Source of the DNA: CAZOIA01 sp964579675
GTDB lineage: Bacteria > Planctomycetota > Phycisphaerae > UBA1845 > PWPN01
Assembly (NCBI GenBank): GCA_964579675.1
Contig: CAZOIA010000050.1
Location: forward strand, 1-30,001
DNA length: 30,001 nt
Reading direction: 5' to 3'
Position 1 is the first letter of the stretch; each line of letters begins with the position of its first letter. This document shows, one piece after another, positions 23,957-30,001 of this stretch. Below the pieces are notes generated by a model, which was not told where the DNA came from, ran no database searches, and saw only the letters and a list, made by a program, of their open reading frames with translations. Position numbers and translations under genes: made by a program.

Positions 23957-24007
23957 CGCCATGTTCGGTCACGGAGTTTCGCGTCTCAGCCAGGACAGAG
24001 GATAGTC

Positions 24008-25276
24008 ATGCTGAAGGATCGGATAGATCGGCGGACATTTCTCAAGACGTCGGCCGGCGCAGCGGCCCTGGGCACGTTCATCTGCGGGCCGCGGCGCTCG
24101 CTCGCCCGCCTGTCGGCGAATGAGAAGACGGTCGTGGCTATCATCGGGTGCGGCGGCATGGGGAACCATCACCTGAGTAACCTGCTCAAACGCAACGACG
24201 TGGCGGTCGCGGCGGTCTGTGACGTTTATGCCCCGCGGTACATCGAGGCCGTCAAAGCGGTCGGCGGCAACTGCAAGGGGTACCAGGACTACCGGCGCGT
24301 CCTCGATCGCAAGGACATCGACGCCATCTGGGTCACCACGCCCGATCATTGGCACGCCCTGATCGCCATCCACGGATGTCAGGCATGGAAGGACGTCTAC
24401 GTCGAGAAGCCGCTGACCACAGCCATCTACGAGGGTCGGAAGATCGTTGAGGCCGCCCGCCGCTACGGGCGGGTCGTGCAGGTCGGCATCCAGCAACGGT
24501 CAATGGAGGTCTACTGGAAGGCGCTCGATATCGTTCGCAGCGGGAAACTCGGCCAGATCACCACCACGCGGGCCTGGATCGGCCCGAATTGGAAGAGTGA
24601 CTACGAGACCCCGGGTGCCCCGCCCGAAGGTCTGGACTGGGACCTCTGGCTCGGCCCGGCTCCCTGGGTGCCGTACAGCCCGCAGCGATTTCACGGATTC
24701 CGGGCGTTCGATGACTACGCCGGCGGCGAACTGACCAACTGGGGCCCCCACCTGATCGACATTGCCTTGTGGGCCATGAAAGAGGATCGCCCGCTCAGCG
24801 TCCAGGCCGTCGGCGGCAGTTACCGCCAGCCACCATCCTGCGACCACGAAACCATCGAGGTCATCCTCGAGTTCAAGGGATGCAACCTGACCTGGTCCCA
24901 GGGCTTCCACGAGCGACATGGCGGCAAGAGTTACGGCACCATGTTCCAGGGCACCCGGGGCCGGCTGATAATCGACCGGCAGAGCCTGGTGGTTGAACCG
25001 GCGTCATTGGGCGTCGAGGAATACAAGCAGCCTGGTGAATACTACATCACCGTGAAGAACCATCACGACAACTTCCTGGAATGCATCCGCACCCGCCGCC
25101 TCCCGCGAGCGGACGTCGAAATCGGGCACCGTGCGACCAGCACCTGCCTGCTCGCCAACACCGCCGTCGATTGCCGACGCCGGCTCGTGTGGGACGGCCA
25201 CGCCGAGCGCTTCATCAACGACGAGCAGGCCAACCGGCACCTGCACCGCCCGTACCGGGCCCCGTGGCATCTGTGA
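24008..25276 (+). CDS. Tat-exported Gfo/Idh/MocA-family oxidoreductase
   Basis: The 422-residue protein has a twin-arginine signal at the start (R8-R9-TFLK13, followed by an Ala-rich stretch), so it is probably moved folded, with its cofactor, to the periplasm. The Rossmann fold has AIIGCGGMG (45-52). The family's EKP motif is at 133-135 (VYVEKPLTT), and NWGPHLIDIALW carries the usual C-terminal-domain His. The C-terminal alpha/beta domain ends HRPYRAPWHL. Members oxidise or reduce sugars with tightly bound NAD(P). AGAGGA precedes the ATG. Its neighbours, two secreted glycosidase-like proteins and a pectate lyase, suggest use of plant or algal polysaccharides. The substrate is unknown. Confidence 0.93.
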   Translation: MLKDRIDRRTFLKTSAGAAALGTFICGPRRSLARLSANEKTVVAIIGCGGMGNHHLSNLLKRNDVAVAAVCDVYAPRYIEAVKAVGGNCKGYQDYRRVLDRKDIDAIWVTTPDHWHALIAIHGCQAWKDVYVEKPLTTAIYEGRKIVEAARRYGRVVQVGIQQRSMEVYWKALDIVRSGKLGQITTTRAWIGPNWKSDYETPGAPPEGLDWDLWLGPAPWVPYSPQRFHGFRAFDDYAGGELTNWGPHLIDIALWAMKEDRPLSVQAVGGSYRQPPSCDHETIEVILEFKGCNLTWSQGFHERHGGKSYGTMFQGTRGRLIIDRQSLVVEPASLGVEEYKQPGEYYITVKNHHDNFLECIRTRRLPRADVEIGHRATSTCLLANTAVDCRRRLVWDGHAERFINDEQANRHLHRPYRAPWHL

Positions 25277-25580
25277 GAGGCAATCGTTCTCCGGTTCCCC
25301 CAGTGCCTGTCACGCGCCGATTGTCCGGCACCTTCAGATCGGCCAGGAACTGGGCCCCGATCCTTTTGCCCACCACGAAGAACTTGCGATCGCAGTGCCA
25401 CAGAACGTTGTTTCCGTCCTTGATAGTGAAGCCCCCGCTCGGGAAACCCGTGAATCCCACTGTCTTCTCGCGGTGCGATCCGATATGCTGCTGACGTTGG
25501 CCATGGCCGCCGAAGCCGATGGGGCATTGCCGAATGGGAAATGTTCCCGGTGGGTATGCGACTGAGCAAAGGAGTCTGCG
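25277..25580. other. intergenic region with a possible protein remnant on the minus strand
   Basis: No intact gene is seen in these 304 bases. On the minus strand, about 25325-25475, one frame reads TVGFTGFPSGGFTIKDG, then LWHCDRKFFVVGKRIGAQFL, which looks protein-like rather than random. It has no convincing start and is not recognised. The Shine-Dalgarno AAAGGAG for the next gene lies at its right end. Confidence 0.35.
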
Positions 25581-27212
25581 ATGAGTCCGTCAACTGAAGC
25601 AGCGAAGGGGCACGTCCGGCTCCTGCTTGGTGTTCTCCTTGTGCCGGGGCTTGCCGGCCCGGTCGCCGCCCGAGCCGATGACCGATCCCCGCCGGATGGA
25701 CCGTTGGACGTCGGTGACGCCCGGCAGGTCTTCATCGACGGCAGGTTCCTGGCCGAGTCGCAGAACGTGGAACTCTTCGTGCACCAGCCCAGGAAAACCG
25801 GTGAGATGACGATCAAACCCGAGCAACCCTGGGAACAGGGCGGAATCGGCCCATATAGCAGCGTTGTGCACGACGGCGAGACATACCACATGTGGTATCA
25901 CACGATGACCTCAAGGCAGTGGCACATGGACAAGTATGCCGGCTCCATCTGCTATGCCCGGTCGGAAGACGGGATCCACTGGGTCAAACCCCCGCTCGGC
26001 CTGGTGGAGTTCGCCGGCAGTCGCGAGAACAACATCGTCCTCGGGCAAGGGGCAGCCGGGATCAAACTCGGCCAGGACGGCGGGATGGTGTTCATCGATC
26101 CGACGGCACCCGAGGATCAGCGATTCCGCATGGTGGCCAGGTTCGGCGCGAAAGTCGAGCAAGGCCAGGCCGTGCATGTCTTCTCCTCCCCCGATGGTAT
26201 CCATTGGAGCCTCACCCACACGGCGGTCGTCACCGCCCGCCCGCAGGAAAGAGGTCATCACCTCGATTCGCAGAACGTGATCTTCTGGGACGACCGCATC
26301 GGCAAGTACGTCGCATACGTGCGGAAGAACCGGGTGGCTCCAGGCTCACAGGGGCGGACGATTGCGCGGGGTGAATCAGACCACCTGGGCGACTTCCCGG
26401 CGGTGCAGGACATGCCGATCGTCTTCGGCGCGGACGGCAACGACCTGTTCCACGGAAAGACGCCCGTCGTGGACTTCTACATGAGCGCGGCAATCAAGTA
26501 CCCCTGGGCCGGCGACGCGTACTACATGTTTCCGACAGCTTATTACCATTACGTACACGGGGCGCTCCGCGAGTTTACCAGGGAAGTACCGACCAATGCC
26601 GGACCGCTCGACACGCAGTTTGCCGCCAGCCGGGACGGGATCCACTGGCAGCGCTTCGGCCGGCGACCCTTCGTGGACCTCGGTATGAAGGGGGAGTTCG
26701 ATTGGGCGTCGGCCCGCACGATCCGCGGGATCGTCCCGGACGTGGATGGCCGCGAGATGTTCATGTACTACCGGGCCAGTGACTGGCTGCACGGGTGGGA
26801 CCGCGACGAACGCAACAAGCGCCTGCTCACCGCGGCCGGGCTGGGCGCGAGCCAGGATATCGCTGTGATAAGCCGGCTGGTCTTGCGCCGAGACGGCTTC
26901 GTCTCTGTAAGAGCCGCTTACACCGGCGGGGAGTTCACGACCCCGTTGACGAAGTTCAAAGGCGACAAGCTGGTGCTGAACGTGGACACCTCGGCGACGG
27001 GTATCGTGCAGGTCGGAATCCTCGATGAGAATGGTGTACCGATCGACGGTTACCGCGTCGAGCATTGCGACCGCATTCACACGGCCAATGAAATCAGCCG
27101 CGTCGTCACCTGGCGAGGCAACAGCGACGTGCATGAACTGGCCGGAAAGCCGATCCGGCTGCGCTTCGTGATGAATGATTCCGACCTGTACGCTTTCCAG
27201 TTTCGTGATTAG
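25581..27212 (+). CDS. secreted GH32/GH43-like five-bladed propeller protein
   Basis: The 543-residue protein starts at ATG with AAAGGAG eight bases upstream. A signal peptide covers ~1-31 (LLLGVLLVPGLAGPVAARA). The body has repeated beta-propeller elements typical of GH32/GH43-like proteins: YSSVVHDGETYHMWYH, ICYARSEDGIHWVKP, VHVFSSPDGIHWS and FAASRDGIHWQRFG, with the DGIHW repeat marking blades. The C-terminal ~110 residues (SRLVLRRDGFVSV onward) form a beta-sandwich ending LRFVMNDSDLYAFQF. Annotated relatives are abundant in planctomycetes; few if any are characterised. It is convergent with a paralog at 27453-29255 that shares the propeller and terminal domain. A glycan-binding or glycosidase role is likely; catalytic acids are not assigned. 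Confidence 0.85.
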   Translation: MSPSTEAAKGHVRLLLGVLLVPGLAGPVAARADDRSPPDGPLDVGDARQVFIDGRFLAESQNVELFVHQPRKTGEMTIKPEQPWEQGGIGPYSSVVHDGETYHMWYHTMTSRQWHMDKYAGSICYARSEDGIHWVKPPLGLVEFAGSRENNIVLGQGAAGIKLGQDGGMVFIDPTAPEDQRFRMVARFGAKVEQGQAVHVFSSPDGIHWSLTHTAVVTARPQERGHHLDSQNVIFWDDRIGKYVAYVRKNRVAPGSQGRTIARGESDHLGDFPAVQDMPIVFGADGNDLFHGKTPVVDFYMSAAIKYPWAGDAYYMFPTAYYHYVHGALREFTREVPTNAGPLDTQFAASRDGIHWQRFGRRPFVDLGMKGEFDWASARTIRGIVPDVDGREMFMYYRASDWLHGWDRDERNKRLLTAAGLGASQDIAVISRLVLRRDGFVSVRAAYTGGEFTTPLTKFKGDKLVLNVDTSATGIVQVGILDENGVPIDGYRVEHCDRIHTANEISRVVTWRGNSDVHELAGKPIRLRFVMNDSDLYAFQFRD

Positions 27213-27221
27213 CCTGGATTC

Positions 27222-27379
27222 TTCACCACGGAGTCACAGAGAGCACGGAGAAGACAAAGAGACCAGTTGAAATCAATTACTCGGGTTCTGACATGACCAT
27301 CGACACGCTGTCGAAACACCGATCCGCCATGATTCCACGCGACTTCTTCTCTCCGTGGTCTTTGTGTCTTCGTGGTGAA
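27222..27379. repeat. imperfect inverted repeat between convergent paralogs
   Basis: The left arm, about 27222-27258, begins TTCACCACGGAGTCACAGAG. The right arm, about 27343-27379, is on the other strand TTCACCACGAAGACACAAAG. The arms match at most positions over ~37 bases, including the CACGGAGA core, and are separated by ~84 bases. TTCACCACGAAG-type repeats are widespread low-complexity intergenic elements in environmental bacteria. Its place between two convergent stop codons suits a bidirectional terminator or a repeat insertion. The region 27213-27452 has no gene. Confidence 0.65.
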
Positions 27380-27452
27380 TTCCTCCATGAATAATCCGGG
27401 TTAGCCGCTGCCACAGGCACAACGGGCAGGATCGATAACAAGGCGTGTCGAT

Positions 27453-29255
27453 TCATTGTGCCGGGGCCTCCCGGGAGGTCGCTGACCCGACGGTATCGGT
27501 GGGGCCGGTGAAGCCGGGCCCGCCGGCGGCGACGTAGCCGTGGCTGGCACCCGACGGATCCGGGCTGACCCAGAACGCGTACAAGCGACCGTTCTTCAGA
27601 TGAAACCGGAACTTGACGGGTCGGCCCGCCAGGCTGGACAGATCGCTCGCCCCTTCCCACGTCACCGCCTGTCGAGTCGAATCCCGGCGGATGGGAGCGC
27701 AGCTCGCGCGCGAGAACGGCTCGATCACCCGCCCCTGCCGGTCGAGCACCTCGACTCGCAGCTCGCCGCCGCGGGCGTCGGCGTTGACAAACAGACGACT
27801 GCCCGTGAAGCGCACCGTTCGGGTAGTGAGCGTGCCGCCGCCTTCGCCGGCGTCCATGGAAGCGAACCCGTCCCGTCGCAGAATCGCCAGGCCCGTAGTG
27901 CAGTGACCGTCGGCGCGGTCCTTGCCTCGTCCGCTGACGTAGAAGTAGAGTTCGTCGCCCACGACCAGGCATCCGCCACCGGCCGATTGGACGTTACCCC
28001 AGTTCCAGGCGCCCTCGGACTCGTTGACGTCGGCGAACGGCCGCCGGTCGGGCCGGTGCCAATGGAACCCGTCGCGGCTGAAGCCCACCAGCACCTCATT
28101 CCGCTTGGCGGTCTTCTTGCGATCGCCTTGCCAGATAGAGAATAGCCCGAGCAGGACGCTCTCGTAGGCGACGGCATCGAGGTTGTACAGTTGGGGTGGG
28201 ATGCCGCTCAAGTCCGGGTTGGGGTTGTGGGGATCGAGTCGGTCCGCAGCGGTCCAGAGGTGTCGATCCTCGCTCGTCCAGCTCAACCCGTCCGCCGCGT
28301 CGGGATGCTCCACATAGAGCCTCGACCGGCCGATCCCAGGGTAGCCGGTCCTCAGGCCGTAGACCCAAACCTTGCGGAAAGGGTTGTAGAAAACGGTGGT
28401 TCGATCACCGATGCCCGAGGAAACCGCCACCGGATCACCCCAGTGGATCCCGTCCGCCGAGCAGAATAGCGCCAGGGCCCAACCGCGATCCTTGTTGCGC
28501 CCCATCGTGGTGAACAGCTTGTAGCGCTGCTTGGGATCGGTCTCCCGGAGGTCGAGCCAGACGGTGTTCGAATCACGATACTCCCTCATAACGATGTTCG
28601 TTCCGGGCACAACGTCCAACGCCGGCTTGTCCCAATGGATCCCGTCCTTGCTGGTGGCGTAACACGTGCCGGTCAGGTAGCCTCCCATGTACCAGATCTT
28701 GAATAGCCTGTCGGCCGGGTCGTACCAGACGCCGTCGCTGAACACCATCGCCGTCGGCTTACGTCCCTCGCGCTCCCACGGCTTATCCGGCTTCAGGACC
28801 GGGTTGGCTGGATGATACTTGGCCACATGGTAGGCGCGTTTCAAAGTGGTGTGCTCAATCAGGAAGTCATCCACGAACAGTTGTCGTCCCACCTCGATCG
28901 GAATCACGGCGGGCGGCGACAGCAGATATGGTGGAACGACCGGTTCGAGAGTCAGGGTGTCTGCGCGGGGCGGCCAGGGAGAGGGCAGCCGAATGCCGTT
29001 GTACAGCGTCTCCTCGGCGAACACCGCTTGGGGCCCCTGTTCGGGGAAAGCCAGCAATCCGATCGTCAAAGCAGCCGTCGCAACGGAGAATCCCGACCCC
29101 CACCGCCTCGGCCATCTCGCGAGTTTGCGCCGCCAGGCCCGAACCGTGTCGGTTCCGGCGTCCGTGTGCCCGCCGGAGTCCGACCGTACGCAGTTGGATA
29201 GGCGGACCATTCCTGCAGCGTGGTGAACGAGGTCTTTCCGATAGCTCATGTTCAT
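27453..29255 (-). CDS. secreted propeller protein, paralog of the 25581 gene product
   Basis: The 600-residue protein uses ATG at 29255, which overlaps the stop of the pectate-lyase-like gene (ATGA) and has GAGAGG upstream. About 45 positively charged residues precede a hydrophobic segment (FSVATAALTIGLLAFP, ~56-71), giving a long signal peptide or an anchor. Then come propeller motifs: VGRQLFVDDFLIEHTTLKRA, FKIWYMGGY, CYATSKDGIHWDKP, LFCSADGIHWGDP and VGFSRDGFHWHRP. The C-terminal beta-sandwich matches the paralog (GSRLFVNADARG; VTWEGASDLSSLAGRPVKFR; YAFW). About 30 extra Gly/Ser/Thr-rich residues follow. The coupling to a pectate-lyase-like gene supports polysaccharide breakdown. Confidence 0.85.
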   Translation of the reverse strand: MNMSYRKDLVHHAAGMVRLSNCVRSDSGGHTDAGTDTVRAWRRKLARWPRRWGSGFSVATAALTIGLLAFPEQGPQAVFAEETLYNGIRLPSPWPPRADTLTLEPVVPPYLLSPPAVIPIEVGRQLFVDDFLIEHTTLKRAYHVAKYHPANPVLKPDKPWEREGRKPTAMVFSDGVWYDPADRLFKIWYMGGYLTGTCYATSKDGIHWDKPALDVVPGTNIVMREYRDSNTVWLDLRETDPKQRYKLFTTMGRNKDRGWALALFCSADGIHWGDPVAVSSGIGDRTTVFYNPFRKVWVYGLRTGYPGIGRSRLYVEHPDAADGLSWTSEDRHLWTAADRLDPHNPNPDLSGIPPQLYNLDAVAYESVLLGLFSIWQGDRKKTAKRNEVLVGFSRDGFHWHRPDRRPFADVNESEGAWNWGNVQSAGGGCLVVGDELYFYVSGRGKDRADGHCTTGLAILRRDGFASMDAGEGGGTLTTRTVRFTGSRLFVNADARGGELRVEVLDRQGRVIEPFSRASCAPIRRDSTRQAVTWEGASDLSSLAGRPVKFRFHLKNGRLYAFWVSPDPSGASHGYVAAGGPGFTGPTDTVGSATSREAPAQ

Positions 29256-30001
29256 CGAATCCTCTCCAATCCGAGCCGCGATCGCTCGTCCGGGCCCGGC
29301 GCTCCGGGGCGCTCCTTCACGAGCGGATCCGTCCCGTTGAGGTACTCCTCGATATTCGTGTAGCCGTCGCCGTCTGCGTCCGTGTTGTTGTCCGAGGCGT
29401 TCCCGGGATCGAGCCCGCGCCGCCGCTCCCAGGTGTCGGGCATGCCGTCACGGTCTGAATCCCCGGGCGGCTCGTCCCGGGCGACTTCGGGCCATCCGCC
29501 GATTTCGTTTTCGTGCCGGATATGGCGGCCCGTGTCCTGGCGCACGTCGCTGACGACGCGACGGTCCACCGGATCCCGATGGGGACGGGTCGCGCCGGCG
29601 TCGGCCAAAACACGCTCGTAGGCCAGTGTGGCCGGGCAGGCAGTGACCGCCGCGGCCGGGAATGGGCGGTCCTGCAACGTCACCCACCGCAGCGATTCCC
29701 TCAGGTCCCGTTCGTACCAGGCATGGTTGCTCACGTTGCCGCTGACATGGAGTTCTGCCGAAGTGAGCGCCTGGATAACCGGCGCTGCGGGACTGGTATT
29801 CGCGCCGGCTTGGTACCAGTTACCCACGATGTTCGCTTGAACCGGCGGCGCATCCACTCGACGCTTGAAATCGCCGATCAGATGGGCTCCCCCGTCATCC
29901 CAGTTGTAGATGACGTTGTTGACGACGTCGGCAAGAACGCCATGCTTGAGTCGCGGGTTCCGCTGCTGGTTATGGGCGAATAGACAGTGGTGTATGCTGA
30001 T
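29252..30001 (-). CDS. pectate-lyase-like secreted protein, 3' part only
   Basis: The frame is open from the right window edge to TGA at 29252, so the gene begins outside the window. The upstream codons (30001 down to 29858) continue the protein: SIHHCLFAHNQQRNPRLKHG, then DVVNNVIYNWDDGGAHL, which is typical of the parallel beta-helix of PL1-like pectate lyases (xHHCLFAHNxxRNPR, VVNNVIYNW). An in-frame GTG at 29857 is therefore not the true start. The C-terminus (residues ~190-240 of the visible part) has calcium-binding dockerin/thrombospondin-3-like repeats, GDSDRDGMPDTWERRRGLDP and DTDADGDGYTNIEEYLNGTDP (abridged), common in planctomycete secreted enzymes. Catalytic calcium and base residues would lie mostly upstream. 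Its stop overlaps the propeller gene start. Confidence 0.88.
   Translation of the reverse strand: MSIHHCLFAHNQQRNPRLKHGVLADVVNNVIYNWDDGGAHLIGDFKRRVDAPPVQANIVGNWYQAGANTSPAAPVIQALTSAELHVSGNVSNHAWYERDLRESLRWVTLQDRPFPAAAVTACPATLAYERVLADAGATRPHRDPVDRRVVSDVRQDTGRHIRHENEIGGWPEVARDEPPGDSDRDGMPDTWERRRGLDPGNASDNNTDADGDGYTNIEEYLNGTDPLVKERPGAPGPDERSRLGLERIR

Overview
The window looks like GC-rich chromosomal DNA from a planctomycete or a close relative in the PVC/anaerobic-environment group, probably a metagenome-type genome. This is inferred from gene content: a formylglycine-generating-enzyme-like protein, a sulfatase-like enzyme, a Tat-exported Gfo/Idh/MocA oxidoreductase, two secreted beta-propeller glycosidase-like paralogs, and a pectate-lyase-like protein with dockerin/thrombospondin-type calcium repeats. 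No rRNA gene or other phylogenetic marker is present, so the assignment is tentative.

Layout. (1) 1-1526 is a tRNA-Val island. It holds the 3' end of an FGE-like gene, a decayed IS66-type transposase tail, a long hairpin, tRNA-Val(UAC) and a broken secreted-protein tail. (2) 1527-17525, minus strand, is a tightly packed surface-glycan locus, transcribed right to left. It carries a GT-B type glycosyl/glycerophosphotransferase, a CBS-SDR epimerase fusion, a cupin sugar epimerase, a PseC-like aminotransferase, a methyltransferase, an SpsF-like cytidylyltransferase, a B12-radical SAM enzyme, a NeuB/SpsE-like synthase, a PseG/SpsG-like protein, a small unknown protein, a sulfatase-like enzyme with Thr at the nucleophile position, a second B12-radical SAM enzyme, a WbqC-like protein and a PIG-L deacetylase. 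Several junctions are ATGA overlaps. A 195-bp repeat element interrupts it at 10962-11156. (3) 17583-21034, minus strand, is a purine/molybdo-hydroxylase module: adenine deaminase, a MobA/MocA-like nucleotidyltransferase and XdhC. (4) 21232-23956 holds mixed housekeeping genes: a short exported protein, a stand-alone MetH-type reactivation domain, a YkgJ-type cysteine-cluster protein and a DedA membrane protein. (5) 24008-30001 is a carbohydrate-use region: Gfo/Idh/MocA, two convergent paralogous propeller proteins and a partial pectate-lyase-like gene.

How the genes fit together. The aminotransferase, PseG-like, NeuB-like and SpsF-like genes form the core of a pathway that makes and CMP-activates a nonulosonic (sialic/pseudaminic/legionaminic-like) acid, or a relative like that of the Bacillus sps spore-coat operon. 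The methyltransferase, two B12-radical SAM enzymes, deacetylase and sulfatase-like enzyme would decorate or transfer the sugar or its carrier. The product is not predictable from sequence alone. This locus, with its CBS-SDR fusion and Thr-type sulfatase homolog, is the most likely source of undescribed biology in the window.
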